This document shows positions 20,596-34,234 of a DNA stretch of 64,000 nucleotides, one piece after another; positions within the stretch are counted from its first letter, which is position 1, and each line of letters begins with the position of its first letter. This DNA comes from Pholiota molesta. Lineage: Eukaryota > Basidiomycota > Agaricomycetes > Agaricales > Strophariaceae. The position numbers and the translations under genes were made by a program. The notes beneath the pieces were generated by a model that saw only the letters and a program-made list of their open reading frames with translations, was not told where the DNA came from and searched no databases. The stretch is from positions 124,001 to 188,000 of the forward strand of contig JACGCK010000083.1 of the NCBI GenBank assembly GCA_014925825.1, written 5' to 3'.

Positions 20596-23500
20596 ATGGC
20601 TCAAGCCCGAAGACGTGTCTCGTACATTATTCCTTCGCCGCTCGAACCTGTACCTCGTCTCCAACTCCCCCCTCATGGCGTTTCGCGTTTAGGCGCAACC
20701 GGCCCTCTTTTAGTACCATATCAGTCTGATGACAAGGCGGAGGGATCACAGACACCCAGACACCCCCGACATCGTCTGGGAGTGGCTGCGCTGGCCCTGG
20801 ACGTCTCAACACAACTTGTAGGGCGAACTGCACCAGAGGGAATCCTATATTCGGGAGGACGGGATGGATTAATTATGTCTTGGGACCTTGGGGCCCGCAT
20901 GAAGAAGAGGAAGGGCCCGGACGGCAAGAACGAAGCGAGGCGGCGGGGAAGATGGGAGATCATGACGGGGTGGGACGATGAGGGCCTAGATGAAGAAACA
21001 GACGATGCAGAAGAACGGCTGGTCAGTGACGGCGACGTCCTTGGAGATGTTACCGCCAGACGGCGGCCGACCAGCTTGGCTTCTGAAATACCTTATGAAC
21101 GACAGTGGGAGACGGATATGAGTGCATTCCAGCCAGGGACAGTGCGTAGCAAAACTCGTTTACGTGTCCGCACCTACTGATAGCCCTTTCAGCGAACACA
21201 GTTCAGGCAGTCCGCGCAAGCTCATACAGACTGGATCAACGATATCCTTCTTTGCAATTACAACCAGACAGGTGAATACCCTGATGTATGTCGTCCAGAC
21301 TTGTTTCTGACTTTCATGCGAAGTTGTCTCTGCATCGTCCGATGGAACAGTCAAAGCATGGAGCCCTCACGCAAACACACCGACAGACCCATCTACCATC
21401 GGCTCCCACAGCGACTATGTCCGGTGCTTGGCCCATTGGTGCGTTAGCAGTGGTATTCTGTGCACGATTGGCTTTAATATATTCACAGCCGTGAACAGAA
21501 TTGGGTTGCCTCTGGCTCTTTTGACCGAACCATAAAGCTTTGGGATTTGCATCGCACGTCCACCGATCCCCTTGTTACTTTGAATCCCCCAGATGCTCTG
21601 GCGCCCAAATCCTCAGTGTATGCCATCGCGGCGGACCCATTTGGGCGAACTATTGTATCTGGGTCGCCCGAACGCGTAGTTCGTTTGTGGGACCCGCGCA
21701 CGGGACGACGCACAGGTTGGTGAATCGCACAATGGGTAGATTTACGTTGTCATGGCTGAACTTTCGCGCAGGAAAACTCGTTGGTCACACAGATAATATA
21801 CGCGCTATCTTGATTTCTGAAGACTCGAAATATGTGGGCTTGTTTTCCTCGCATGATAATGCGGATTTTCGCTTACACTCCTTCGTTAGTTGTTGACAGG
21901 TTCAGCGGACGGTATGAGTTAATGGGCTGCGTGTTCTTTTCTTGACTGACATTCCTTCTTTCAGCATCTGTGAAACTCTGGTCGTTGGCTTCTCAAAGGT
22001 GTTTGCATACGTTCACTCATCATACAGACTCGGTTTGGTCCCTCTTTTCCGACCATCCCTCATTGGAGGTATTCTATTCGGGAGATAGGTCTGGGCTGGT
22101 CTGTCGCATTGATGTCGAAGACTGCGCAGACATTTCCGATGGCGAATGTCTACTACTGTGCAATGAATCTGCGGACCAAGCAAGACCCTCCGCAGAGGGT
22201 ATCAACAAAATTGTCGCCATGGACGACAATCTGCTCTGGACGGCCACTGGCACCTCCACGATCAAGCGCTGGAACATTCCACAGCGCCGGGCCACACGCG
22301 TGCATGCGCCTGCGCCTGCGCTGGATCAAGACGGCGATCGCCTCTCTCCCACAAATTCACCTGGCTTCAAAAAGCGGCCGTTACTTTCTGCGGACTCGCC
22401 TTCTGAGCCAAGCACACGCCCGTCGACGGGACATGGTCACTCGCGGAGAATGTCTTTTGCCCCCTCGGTTCACTCCATCACCTCGGAACACTGGCGCGAC
22501 CGCGATGACATGAAGCTAAACGGGATTTCGTATGATAGTCTCATCAAGCTCGTCTCGCCCAACGATCCGTTCGCATCTTACAGCTCTACCCGTGCCCGCG
22601 ATCCAGAAGTAGCGACTCTGTATTCCGCTGCCTCTGTCATGTCCGTTCCGCGTCATAACGCCCGATCACCCCAACAACCCCTCTTCCATTCTTCCTCTAT
22701 CTCCAACCCTATCCAGAGCTCGCGCACGGAGGAAACGATCATGGCGAACAACACCGCCCGCGCTCTGTTTGAGGAGCGCGAACTCGCGGCGGATGCGCTC
22801 CCGTTCTGCACAGAGCCCGATGATGTCATCCAGGGCGACCACGGCTTCGTGCGCTCGGTCATCCTCAACGACCGGACGTACGCGCTGACCGTGGACACGG
22901 CCGGCGAAGTCGCGGTGTGGGACATCATTCGCGGGCTTTGTGTGGGGAGATACCCCGCGGAGGTCGTTGCGGCGGCGAGCCATCCAGGGAGCACTGCGGG
23001 TGGGAGCGGCGAGCGGGAACACAGCCCGCGCGAGGCGCTGGAGGCCGTGCGAGAGCGGATCGAGGGCGAGGCGGTTGTGGCGACGTGGTGCAATGCGGAC
23101 ACGAAGGCCGGCGTGCTGACTATTCATCTCACCGAACGATGCTTCGACGCTGAGGTGTACGCGGACGAAGTTGGGTTCGCAAACGATCGGAACTTCAATG
23201 ACGAGTCGAAATGTGAGCCTTTTCTGCTTTGCGTTCAAGCATTGGTTGCTGATATTGTTCCAGTGAATATTGGTAAATGGGTATTGCGAAATTTATTCAT
23301 TGGGTTCATCAAAGAGGAGCTGCGTCTGCACAAAGACGGCTCACTGCCCCCGAGTCTAGGTCGCACCTCGAGTCACGATGCGCTGGACCAAAAAGGTCGC
23401 GTCGGATCGCCTACCTCGTCCGAGTCGCATAGACACCCATCGAGACGCCCTTCCGGCAGCACCACGGTGGTGTGGTCCCCAACGATGGTACCCGCGGTTT

Positions 23501-24753
23501 CGCCGACCGTGTCGGCCACTGCGCGCTCGTCGCCTCTGCTTACGCCCCTCATTCCCCTGCACCTACAACCGAGGGAGAGCCTGACGATCCTCCCGTCGAT
23601 ACCGCAATCGCCCGCGGCCGCGTCTGACGCGACGGCAACGCCAGGCCTGCACCAGCGCGCACGGTCCGGCACTCTCGATGGCGGAGTGGGCCTCGCGACG
23701 CCTCTGTCGAAAGAGGACTACTTCGCCGGCCGCACCCGCCACCAGTCGGCGCAGGGCGCTCTTCCTAGCTCCCCAGACGATCTTTCTGGATGGACTGGGC
23801 CCAATAAAACCGAGCCGCAGACCCCCAGCACACCCAGTGGGCTGATTGGACGACTCAAGAACTTTGGAAAGACCCCCAAACGACTCTTGAGCGATACCTT
23901 GAACTCCGCGGTGCCGGCTACTCCCAGCGCTGAGACCCCAATACCAGAGGTGCGTGTTTTCGCTCGGCGCATTGGTCGCGAGTACTCATTTCGTCATTTA
24001 GGGAACGTCTCATGTGGAAGTTGCGAAAACGCCTCTGCAGCTGCTTCTTGCAGGTCCTTTGGAGCCGCCGTCCTCCGTCGACGCGCCTTTGTACCGCCTG
24101 CCTCCTAATACCACAGTGTTGATCTCCACGGAGGCCCAGCCAAGCTATACCACCATCTATCGAGGGACGGTGATGTCTACGCAATACGACCTCGAAAGTC
24201 TGGAAGCCGCTATGCCTATGTGGCTTCTTGAATACCTGTTGCTGAACCAAATACCGCCGGCCGCGCCTCTTGCGAAGATGAGCTTCGTGCTCATGCCGTG
24301 GAACAAGGATCCTGACGTCGAACCTCTGCCTGAACTGTTAAACACGTATGTTCGTTTTCACTTGAGGTCACATTTAGTCCATGCTCAACCCCCAATTTTC
24401 TTCATAGCGCTCAATCCAAGCTAACGGCCAGCCGTTATCTCCGTGTTCGAAAAATCGTCAATCATGTACGTCATGATCTATTATGGCTCAGAGCTTTGCG
24501 CTAAAACCCAATTTAGGTACAAGACAAGCTCGATAAGATTATCCCGGGCTCGAAAACGGGCTCTGTGCGGTCGTTCTCTGATAATCTAGACCAACCTCGC
24601 GCAAACCGCCCACGCGCAGAAGATGAATACGAGATCCTCTGCAACGAAACACTCTTACCCCTGGGGATGTCACTTGCAGCTGTCCGACAGTACATCTGGA
24701 AACAGAGTATAGAACTTGTCCTTCATTATCGGAGGAAACGAATAGCATTGTAG
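20596..24753 (+). CDS. WDR48: WDR48/Bun107-type WD40 protein, deubiquitinase activator
   Basis: Scaffold that binds and activates ubiquitin-specific proteases (USP1/12/46 type in animals, Ubp9 type in fission yeast). The ATG at 20596 starts [13 protein letters not shown], a family hallmark; an in-frame TTG upstream is not used. WD repeats recur: [47 protein letters not shown] and EVAVWDI. An acidic, basic-rich insert sits in the first blade (about 20900-21110). Ser/Thr/Pro-rich disordered segments separate the propeller from the C-terminal DUF3337 (SLD-like) region, with [33 protein letters not shown], and the last [11 protein letters not shown]. At least eight introns of about 50-65 nt interrupt the gene, and joined exons stay in frame, including one where acceptor cgttag gives KYLLTGSADASVKLW. 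It is a housekeeping gene, not obviously linked to its neighbours. Confidence 0.85.
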
Positions 24754-26091
24754 CCCTGGTCCTCCAGAGGGTTAGAGATAGAAGGGGAGAATGTACTTAT
24801 GTTTCTCATTTATTCCAGTCTTCCAGGATGTACTCGACCATTGATGGTCAACTGTGTACTGCCTAAATATTCCGCTTCCGCTACGAGACTCTGGAAAACG
24901 AAGATATGTGGAAATACTCCAAGACGTGCAGGCACATAGCAAGTATATCCATACCTGCATGATGAAATAGTCTTTGTTCCCCATCATTTGGCCCAATCTG
25001 ACGCTGGACTTCTGTCAGGCCCTCAAAGACATTTAATGTCGACATCAGCAACCTCGATCGAAATCGCGGAAGACAAACAAGAATCTTTTACGAGATATAT
25101 AAAGATACGCCCAAGAGCTACCCCATGTAGATGAGGGTTCGTACCAGCGATTGCACGTGTCGTTTGAAACGGGAAGGCTTTGCGCACAAGGTTCTAATCA
25201 AACAAATCGCAAATCACTTAGCTGTGAAAAACAGGCGTCACCTGGCAGTTCTGCTGATGTACAATTATAAGAGGCCAATCCCGTCCAACCTCGCGCTTCT
25301 TGCACAGATTTGGCATTTCGACGAGAAGTTTTGCGATTTCTGCATAGCCTCAATGCGTACATATCATCAATCAAGCTTTCTAACGATAATTGGGACTCAG
25401 TTTTTGGAAGAACTGCGTTGCGCCCAATTGAAACGGATAACAGGATATTAAATAATTCATGTTCTGAAGGTGAGTAGAAGATCTCACTTAAATCAATCAT
25501 TTGAGTAACACTCTTAATTCCAGTCATAGTTCTTCGGTGCTTCAAGTTCTTACACTGTAGTCTATGTCAAACTTGAAGGGGTTAATCATGATTTTCGTGA
25601 AGTCTGCGCAACCGCATCAACTACAATGCTTACCTTTATTTTCGTGCGACACTGAATCCAGCTGCATCCCCATTATAGATCCACAGGACCTGCGCATCAT
25701 GCGAAAGATACAGGCTCCTTTCTTACTAGTCCGCTAATTTTAAACCACCGTCGATAGGATGATCATCTATGATCATCGAAGGCAGTTCCTGTAAGGGTTT
25801 AATCAAAATTTAATATGTTCTTCTCGTGATATGTTCCTGATAAAGTTTTACGTTCTCAGAGTCCTCAAGACGCCCATCATTATCCGCCAGCGGACTTTCC
25901 TTCAAAAGAGCAACCAGATAACAGGCCTGTGACCTGCCTGTGACCGACTCTCCGCTTGATGCAACTGTGCTCGCTCACTTTCTTTCACTCTTCGGCGCTG
26001 GGTTTCGCATATTCTTCTTTCGTTTAACATTACATTCTTTCTTTTCTCTTCTTTTCTTTCCCCCCCCCCCCCCTCCACTGCGTGGCCAGAG
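24754..26091. other. Intergenic, no gene recognised
   Basis: About 1.3 kb. A 115-codon minus-strand frame (25198-25545) and a 106-codon plus-strand frame (25131-25451) overlap, with no family match to either. A C-homopolymer of 14 bases (26060-26073), flanked by a pyrimidine-rich tract, lies just before the membrane-protein gene and is a probable promoter or leader element. Confidence 0.5.
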
Positions 26092-28029
26092 ATGTGGACT
26101 TCCTCTTTATTGCTTCGTTTCTTCTGGTTTTTCTGTACGTTTGTCATTTCCGCTGTCGGTGAAAACACTTCCGGGCTCTTCCAATGGGCCTTCAGGGATA
26201 CGGTAAGTTCCTCTATGTGTCTGGCTTGCTCAATCCCTTACTTCCTGTAGACTCTACCCTCGACGGTACCTACTTGCAACACGTTTCCGATTACCATCAT
26301 CAATGCTCCCAATACCAACGCAACCAACGGCGTTCCTCCATATTACATGATATCCTTTCCAGTTGGTGGGACACCGCAGACAACTCTCTTAGGCTCAGAT
26401 GTGAACAATCTGGTGTGGACGGTCACTCAACCTGCTGGTGAGCGTTGCGCACCTGTAGTCGTGGGCTAACCGTGAGCTATAAATAGGTTCCCAACTACTG
26501 CTGAGTGTCGTCGACTCTCAGCAAAATCCAGGAGGCGTGCCCGGTCAGCTAGTCACGGTGATTGGTGAGTAAACTTCTCTTTCTTCCTTATCGTTATTTC
26601 GCATATCCCGTCGTTTCTGAAATAAATACAACTTTTCTAACCGACTTTGACATCTCAGCTGGACAGACAACGCAATGTGTCATCACGCCCATCAACACAC
26701 CCGCCTTCACCGTCTCTGCGAATGTCAGCAAGAACATAGAAACGTGTGCTCCTTGGGGCATCACCGTCGCTGGGGGCTCACCTCCGTACAACATCACACT
26801 TCTGGAGACGAATAACCCCAACGTCACCAATATCACGATGGGCTTTGGTGCCGACCGCTTCACGTTCATAAACCGCGCCAATCCAAATGGAAAGCTTTTT
26901 GGTGAGTCCTTGTCTCCCGTGGCATCCCCATGCTTTGCATCATCATATCCCGTTGCTGTGGGGGGTAACTTGTACGAATGAACTTTAAACATGATATTGA
27001 CGATGCCTAATCTTAGCTGCCGTCAGTGATCTGTAAGTACACAGTTCATTGATTCATGATTCGGTTGAAACGGTGTCAAACCATCATCTTATTCCTGTCA
27101 TTAATAGCGAAGGCCGATGGGCTACAGGAACGCCAGTGGTCAATCCGATAGGTCAGTCACCCTTTTGCATCAGTAGAGTTCTAAACAGACTGATGACCCG
27201 CACTGCAATTCCCAAATGCATTCGACTAGGCTCTGCGGACACTGATTGCATAGGTCTTGTGAGCAGCAGCGGCAATAATACCGTCGTCAACGAACAAGAT
27301 GAGCAAATCAACGCCGCTGCCGCCGCCGCCAACCGCAAACACATGGTTGTCATTGCCGTGGTCGTGGTCATCATCCTACTTCTTTTTATTGGTATCGGGG
27401 GCGCAGCCTTCTGGCACATCAGAAAACGAAAACAAAAAGCGCGAATGGAAAGGAACGCCACGCTGCCCACTCAGTTCCCGCAGTCTGAAGGAAGCGAAGC
27501 GAGGTTTACCGCGGCAGGTACGGGCAGGTGGCAGATTAGATCAGACGAAAAACGCGCATCGCGGAGGGGAGAAGATGTCGAGGCGCCGCCATATCAGGAG
27601 ATGGAGGACGTTTCTTCGGGACCAGTGGCATCAGGATCAGGATCAGGACCATCGCGCGCTGGCGTCCAACCCCTTCCGACTGCTGGGGATTCCTCAACAC
27701 TCCTGCGATCGCAGCTTCCTAGACTTAGGATGCCGCCCGAACCCCTGGATGATAATCAAGCACCACAACCCCAATCAATAGACTCTACCACTGGTCTGCT
27801 AACTGGCATTGCTACCAATGGCAGCCACAGCCAAACACCGAAGAGCTCCATGAAATCCTCCGTGGCTCGAAGTACTACATCGCGGTTCACCACTTTTCCG
27901 ACGAAGCCTATAAGGAAGAGCTCGGGTGTAGCGCTGGACATTACGCTCTCAGTATCCAAAGCTCCAAGTGCTGTTCCTAGAGGGGAGAGAGGGCCTCAAA
28001 GTGCTGCGGCCGGAATACCGAAGCCTTAA
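26092..28029 (+). CDS. Single-pass type I membrane protein, SKG6/Mid2-like (paralog 1)
   Basis: Cell-surface protein with an N-terminal signal peptide (LLLRFFWFFCTFVISAVG), an extracellular region of about 300 residues with many N-glycosylation sites, one transmembrane helix and a cytoplasmic tail. The extracellular part has two similar modules, TNGVPPYYMISFPVGG and CAPWGITVAGGSPPYNITLL, and then RWATGTPVVNP, a pattern seen in many agaricomycete surface proteins. The helix (VVIAVVVVIILLLFIGIGGA) is followed by the basic stop-transfer RKRKQKAR. The tail is disordered, with a SGSGSG microsatellite run at about 27630-27650 and a PPYQEM motif. Several short introns are needed. The role is unknown; sensing or cell-wall attachment is inference. 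Two further paralogs are at 39009-40867 and 41914-43730. Confidence 0.75.
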
Positions 28030-28777
28030 AGGACGAGACAAGAGGGGTTGATATTTTTTGTAAGCTTTCGATGTTGTCTTTGTGTAATTGTATCTTTGTA
28101 ACCGTTAGATCATTATGTTGTACTATAGCTTTCTTTGAACGATGGGGTCTTATGTTTTTACTCTCCTGGTGCCAGTGTGACTAGGAAATTTGAAGCTAGT
28201 TGTACATATGCATATGCGTAGGTGTGGCGAATATTCCTCACAACGGTGTTCAGTTTTCACTATCTTATGAAGGCGGCCGTCGAAAGAGGCGTCACGCGTC
28301 CCGAGTTGCATGAACGACTCAATAACTCATTGAATTACGACGTCATGATGATCAGAGATCCCGAAAAGGAAATAAAAGAGTGGCGCGCGCTAATTTGACG
28401 GTGAGATTGTACTGAGACGTCATCGATTCATCGTCGGTTCGCACTGCTTTGCCAAGAATCTCGAAAGACTTGCATAAATCCAATATTTTTCTCTCTCAAG
28501 TCGAGTAAAATAACAAAGTCCTCAAGTAACTATCTGCTTATCATAATTTGCGCATCAGGCGCTTAATGACAACAATTTACAAGCTAAGTAAATGCGCGAA
28601 CCGACCCCTATCTTTCCCCTATTTTTTAATTGAAACCAGAAATATTTCGATGACCACCAAACCGAATGACGGCTTTGAGTGAACTAGTGACGCGTGGGGA
28701 AGACTCCCTCGAGAACTGAAGGAATGGACGTACGTATATTGCGTCATAACTGACCCACATCCGCTGCGCCTGCGCCA
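28030..28777. other. Intergenic, no gene recognised
   Basis: No supportable coding sequence. It is the 3' region of the membrane-protein gene and the upstream region of the HAM1-like gene. Confidence 0.5.
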
Positions 28778-28785
28778 TATAAATA
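28778..28785 (+). promoter_or_regulatory. TATA box of HAM1-like gene
   Basis: tataaata lies 74 bp upstream of the ATG at 28852, followed by a CT-rich stretch, a usual fungal core promoter. Confidence 0.55.
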
Positions 28786-28851
28786 CAGTCCTCGTCCTCG
28801 TCTGAATCTCAATTTCCCGCTAACACATACTCCGTTTTACTTATTATCATC

Positions 28852-31523
28852 ATGGAAAAAACAATCAACGTACTCGCCGCCTTCGAGGCTGGCAAGCTCC
28901 CCACTACTCAACAAGCAAGCACGTTCATTGACTGGCTCAATGAAGTCGGCATCACCCAGCTCGAGCCCAGCACGGACACCGAGCTCAGCAGCCAGGGTCG
29001 TGTCCTCGCAAACGATGTGAGACATGTGCTCGATGCGTACAAGCATCTCGCATCGCAGAAGAACGGTAAGTTCATATTTCCACAGCAGTGCATATACCCA
29101 CTGTATTTTTACTTACGGATGGACCTCGTTTACAGCCGACAACATCTTCCAGGAAGCCGTCTGGCATCTGACGCAGGGCGACCTCACCGTTACCCCCGAG
29201 GCAGAGGCAAAGAAAGACCAAGCGCTCGAAGACATAAACGCCCTCCGCAAAGCCCTCCGCACGCTCCTCTCCAGCGTGATGTCCTCCGTGACTTCCGAGG
29301 GCACCTCCCTCTTCCAGGACCTGCTCTCCGTCATCCGTCTGTCATTGGCCGAAGCCGCCGGCGTCATCGAGGGCCAAGCCGGGTCCGCCAAGGAAACCCT
29401 TCTCCAGATTGAGGAAGAGGTTCAGGATGGCAAGCGCGACACATTGGGCCGAGACAAGCAACGTCTAGAGAAAGAAAAAGACCCCAAGATCGCATGGCAA
29501 CACGGTATGGACACCGTCAAGGACGCAGGCACGACCGTCATCAGCACTGCTCAGGAAACCAGCGAGACGATTGAAGAGAAGGCGGACAAGACAAGTGCGA
29601 GACTCCGAGAAGCTTTTCGCAAGGTATGTGTGTCATGTCACGAATCCAGAGCCAAGCAATTGATAGCGCGAATAGATGGCCGACAGAGCGCAATCTGATC
29701 CAGAATATCGCGAAGCTGTCGACACCATCTTCGGAATTATTCAGAAACGCTTGAACTCCATGCTCGATGCAGCCTCTGATCCCAACGCCACTCTCTCGAG
29801 TTTCATCGATGACCCTACGCCCGAACAACACATCCCGAAGGCGCTCGGCCTCATCCGCACGCTGATTGAGCGGTTCGCAGGCATGTCGCTCACCCCGTTG
29901 ATCCAGAAGATCCGAACGTGCGCGAGCTCCATTTCGAAGGACGAAGAGCTGAGGTCTTGGTTCGACGAATTTTTCACCGCGGTCCGAAAGAATCTCTCTG
30001 AGCCTGGATTTGTGCGCTCAGAAGAGTCGAAGCGACAACGCAAGGACTTGCGTGTACGCTGGAGGACCTTGCTGGAGAAGGACGAGACCTGGAAGAGGGC
30101 TGTGGGTGGCGTGAAGGAGGAATTGGCAAAGCTAGAAGCAGGCTTCAGGAACGACCAAGATTTGACGAGGGTGAAAGAGGCGCACAAGAAACTCGGAGAC
30201 GATATTGAGCAGGGTTTGGTGGAGGCTGGAGACGAGGCGAAGACGGGATTACAAGCGGCCGTCGAGCAAGCGACATGGTTCTGGCAAGACCTCTTCAAGG
30301 TATACATCCCGAGGATATTGTCCAAGATGCGCGATGTTCCTATCCCAAGGTAGGTTCTTTTCTTGCATCAGTTGTGCTGTGGCACTAACCGTCCATCATT
30401 TAGGACCGAGTACAAGGACTCTGAAATCGAGTTCGTCCTTGAGAATCTGGATATTTCATCGTTCAACATCCATCCATCGCATGTCTATATTCGAAATATC
30501 ACCGATATTGATATTCGAACTTCGACACCCCCATCCACTGCGTCGCGCACTGCTATTGGTACCCTCATGCACATACAGATTCAGACGCTCCAGCTCTCGC
30601 TCAAGGACATCTCGTTCTGGTACAAAGACAAGACAGCAACAGTCGGCCCAAGCGAATTTACAGGCCTCATGGGGCTTACACTCCCGAAGAAAGGCGTCGA
30701 TGTGGACTTGAAGATCCGACTCATCCCCAGCACCGCGACAGGCCCCAACTCTCGCGAAGAGCGCAAGCATTTCCACGTCATCGAGCGCGCGACGGTCTCG
30801 ATCTCGGAGGACGTCAGCATGGAGATCAGGGAGTCGAACCACGCCATGTTCGTCACCCTCTTCCGCCCGCTTCTGGTCACCCACCTGCGCCAGGCGTTGG
30901 AGAAGACGCTGACGGAGCAGTTCCGCGCCGTTGTGGATTACGCCGACGGGGTAGCGTTCGACATCAGCAAGCGCCGCGAGGTGTTCGAGGACACTGGCTT
31001 GAGCCACGGCGCAGCGCTCGCCGCGGCGGTGTGGAGCGAGGTGGGCAGGCTCGAGCGGGAGAGCCGGCTGGGGGTGGAGATGGACTGGAAGGCCACCGGG
31101 ACTGGGGTCGTCGTGCAGCAGCAGATCAGGGTCGGCGCGGACGAGCTCGGCGAGGGCGGCGAGGTGCGTCGGTCGGCGTTTGCGGTGGGCGCTGAGCCGC
31201 AGATCTTGTCCGGGGAGAAACGCGGACCATTAGGTACCGGGTCGGAGCCGCTGAAAGACAAGCTTGGGCGCGTGGGCGAGGAGGCGCTTGGGATGCCGGT
31301 GGACGAAGCGATGGCGCAGGTGCCGGGCCTGCAGCACAGCGTCTCGGGGGTGGATGTAGACGTGGAGAGCTTGCAGCAGATTAAGAGTGATGTACAGAGC
31401 ACGGCGAAGGGTGTGCTGAAGGAGGGGAAGAAGCAGGTTTCGGGGTTTAGGAGGAGCGTGGAGAGGAAGCGTGATGCGGAGGCGAAGAAGGAGGGGTGGC
31501 AGAGCAACGTGTTCGACTTCTAG
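28852..31523 (+). CDS. HAM1-like protein (N- and C-terminal HAM1 domains)
   Basis: Four exons (28852-29065, 29136-29623, 29676-30349, 30404-31523) give 831 residues. The first half is helical and charged with repeated alternation of Asp, Lys, Glu and Ala, as in the HAM1-like N-terminal domain (VLAAFEAGKLPTTQQASTFI at the start; SLTPLIQKIRTCASSISKDE further on). From VYIPRILSKMRDVPIPRTEY and YIRNITDIDIRT onward it is beta-rich and matches the HAM1-like C-terminal domain (formerly DUF4449), whose fold is related to BPI/LBP lipid-binding proteins. No signal peptide or transmembrane helix is seen, so the protein is likely intracellular. Lipid binding is inferred only from the family. The C-terminal tail is rich in Lys and Glu. 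Confidence 0.75.
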
Positions 31524-32702
31524 GCTAGGTATTATGTTGCATCGATGATTCCGACCTGGCTACTATCTTTTCTCTTTATCTTGGGCTGAGGCATATGTTG
31601 TATAGCGGCAAAATGTAAAACCCATATCATTACGACTTTCTTCATTCATGCATCGTCTTCCACAGACAGCCACAGCCTGAGAGTTACAAAGAGCGCTTAT
31701 ACGTCTGTCGGTCGACGTTGAGTCTTCGAGAGCAGATCCAGCCACCATGTCTTCAAATAATCCCAATCTTCGATACATATTGACAGCCTCTGGAGTTACG
31801 GACAGTAGTTGCAAGAAATGACCAGCATTGTCGACAAGCGTCTCAAGACTCTTGTCTGAAACGTACAGTTAGCCCGAGGAGCTAGGAAAAGTGCTCCGCT
31901 CTTTGCTACTTTATGGGCTTCATGCCAGTCTTTCAGCAGTGATCGTAAGTGGTCGCACAGCAGGTTCAAGATGGAGACATAGGGCACAATTCGACTTGGG
32001 ACATTGGGAATCGGGATTGAGACCGCTGGCATAAAAACCGAGCTTTGTAAGGTAGTGGATGTGTTGGAACCGATAGACAATGATTGGGGGCTTTGCACCG
32101 GAAATCAGTGAACACAGAGTGAGCGCCTGGCAGCTGGCATGCCTGGCGCGCAGGTGCAGCTGAGGTGCAGTAACAAAGCAGCAACAGGTTTTTTTGACAG
32201 CTCACCAATTGATACGCGGGAACCGGGCCGGAGCAAGGCGTTCCCCAGCGCCAGCCTGGCGCCAGCTCACGCTCAACTTGGCTCAACCTTCTCAACCTTC
32301 GCTAACTTATGTGAACGCTCTCAGATCCTTTCTTTAATCTTCAGAGTCCTACGCCTAGCGGCTGTAGAAAATACTAGAAGATGAATGGCTTATCCGCACC
32401 AGAAGTATGTCATGCATCGGGCTCGGGCTTCGGTGAACAGTTATTTGAGTCAGGCTCCTCTTTTATCTTCAAGCTAGCTGGCCGGGCTGCCACATAAAAT
32501 AGCCCAATCCCCGAGCTTGGCCTACTCATCCAACAATCGCTTTGGTCCTTGCTTTTCCATACAGTTCCATCATTGGCGTATAAAACCCCAGAGGATCCAT
32601 TTGAGATGATCACTAACAATCAGCCTCTTCGAGTTTTAGCCTCAGCCACTCCCATCTCACTACTTTCAACCCACTCCAACCAATCGACCCATTCCAGATA
32701 AC
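31524..32702. other. Intergenic with weak minus-strand coding signal
   Basis: On the minus strand, 31796-32098 reads ILNLLCDHLRSLLKDWHEAH and 31563-31860 reads LETLVDNAGHFLQLLSVTPE followed by AVNMYRRLGLFEDMVAG. The two look like parts of one helical protein, but no splice join preserves the frame. It may be a decayed or mis-spliced gene. No family is recognised. The rest is promoter of the dehydrogenase gene. Confidence 0.3.
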
Positions 32703-33569
32703 ATGCCTTCCTGGTTGATCACTGGCGCCAACAGAGGCATCGGCTATAGCACTGTCGAGCACTTGGTGGGTTACTCGCAGACGCCCGGTGTAAAGATGTT
32801 GTTACTGACAGTTATCATCCTATTTACAGCTAAAGGACGAGAATAATTTCGTCGTTGCGACTGCACGCAGCGTTTCTGGCTCTGAGCTGCAGGCTTTGGC
32901 TGCGAAGCATCCGAAGTACCTCAAGCTGGTCGAACTAGATATCAACAGTCAAGAGAGCGTTGACAAGGCTGTTGAAGCTGTAACTCCGCTCCTCCCCAAC
33001 GGACTTGATTATCTCGTGAACAACGCGGGCAAGAACCCACAACCTACGACGTCTTTCGAGGAGTTGTAAGTAGCACATCTATCCCTTCTGTCCATGCATT
33101 TATTCACCCGCTTTTTTCTATTAGGAACCTCGACGAATTCGCAGACGAAATGACCTTCAGCACCGTCGCACCCCTCCGCGTCTCCCGCGCATTCCTCCTG
33201 CTCATCAAGAAATCTGAATTCAAACGCATCATCTTCATCTCCTCCGTCCTCGCCTCCTCGCACATCACCTTCCTCATGGCGGGCCAGTTCAACGCCTACT
33301 CCGTCGCCAAGGCCGCGCTGAACATGCTCGCGCACAAGTGGGCCGCGACGCTCAAATACGACGGGGTCACCACCGCCGCGATCCACCCTGGCTGGTCGCA
33401 GACCGCGCTTGGGGAGGGGATCAATGACTGGATGGCGAAGTATGCGCCGCAGGTGCCGCATTTCCCGCCGGAGGCGGCTGCGGAGAATGTTGTCAAGATC
33501 TCGGAGGCGCTTACTTTAGAGAAGACGGGCGCGTTCTGGCATTTCGATGGCACGAACCTGCCGTGGTAG
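32703..33569 (+). CDS. Short-chain dehydrogenase/reductase (SDR, classical)
   Basis: NAD(P)-dependent oxidoreductase of unknown substrate. Exons 32703-32765, 32830-33065 and 33125-33569 give 247 residues, the normal SDR length. Visible: nucleotide-binding ITGANRGIG at residues 6-14, LDYLVNNAGKN, IIFISSVLASS with the catalytic Ser, and YSVAKAALNML with catalytic Tyr and Lys, followed by IHPGWSQTALG. The shape is close to sepiapterin-reductase- and CsgA-like SDRs of fungi. The ATG is the first after a pyrimidine-rich leader. It is a single gene without a visible pathway. Confidence 0.88.
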
Positions 33570-34234
33570 AGAAGTTATTATTGATATAGTGTAACATTAT
33601 TGGACGTGCCCTACGGGAGGGTACAGTGTTGATATAGTTCTTTCTACGGATATAATGCCATCATTAACTGCATCCATGTCTTCCCAGTTCACCTTGAGGA
33701 ATTATTAGACAAAAGGAGCCAGTTCGGTTCTGGAACTGGATGATAATTGGCTCTGTAGTGGTTTTTTGGGACCATTCCAGCCTCTATCGAACTCCCTATA
33801 TAACCTTTAACAATGTCGATCAGAGGTATATTCGGTCAACTTTAGAAAGCAGGACTATGTACCGGGTAGCAATCTTGAAAGCTTTGAAGTTACACTACGG
33901 CGGCTACGGATCGGAAGACTGCTATGGAAGCACCTGATTGTAAGACGATCGAATACTATGTAGTACTACCTTCTGAGGGATCAACATTGAATTTGGTTTT
34001 GAACAGTAACGCGTAACGGGGGCAAAGACAGGAAGGGTGAAAGTAAATGACAAGGGAAACAAGAAATCAAATTCAGAGGCATTCTAAGACTGTCCTAAGA
34101 AATTATATTGGGCAACTTTATCCAGATGCGAATGATTCGACGGCGCCGTGAACTGCAGTCAAAAAGAGGGCAGCGCTGGATGGTGGGTGGACTCGCACCA
34201 CCGCTATTTCTGCTGTCCCTATCGTCACTGGAAA
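33570..34234. other. Intergenic, no gene recognised
   Basis: 3' regions of two convergent genes. Only short open frames, without family match. Confidence 0.5.

Noticed and set aside
22653..23238. 149- and 190-codon minus-strand frames in the WDR48-like gene
   Set aside because: Antisense shadows of a coding exon.
6101..24753. Secondary-metabolite cluster around the P450
   Set aside because: Neighbours are a ubiquitin hydrolase and a WD40 protein; no terpene synthase, PKS, NRPS or other tailoring enzyme.
31563..32295. Possible minus-strand gene between HAM1-like and dehydrogenase genes
   Set aside because: Pieces look coding but no frame-preserving splice was found; kept only as a weak note.
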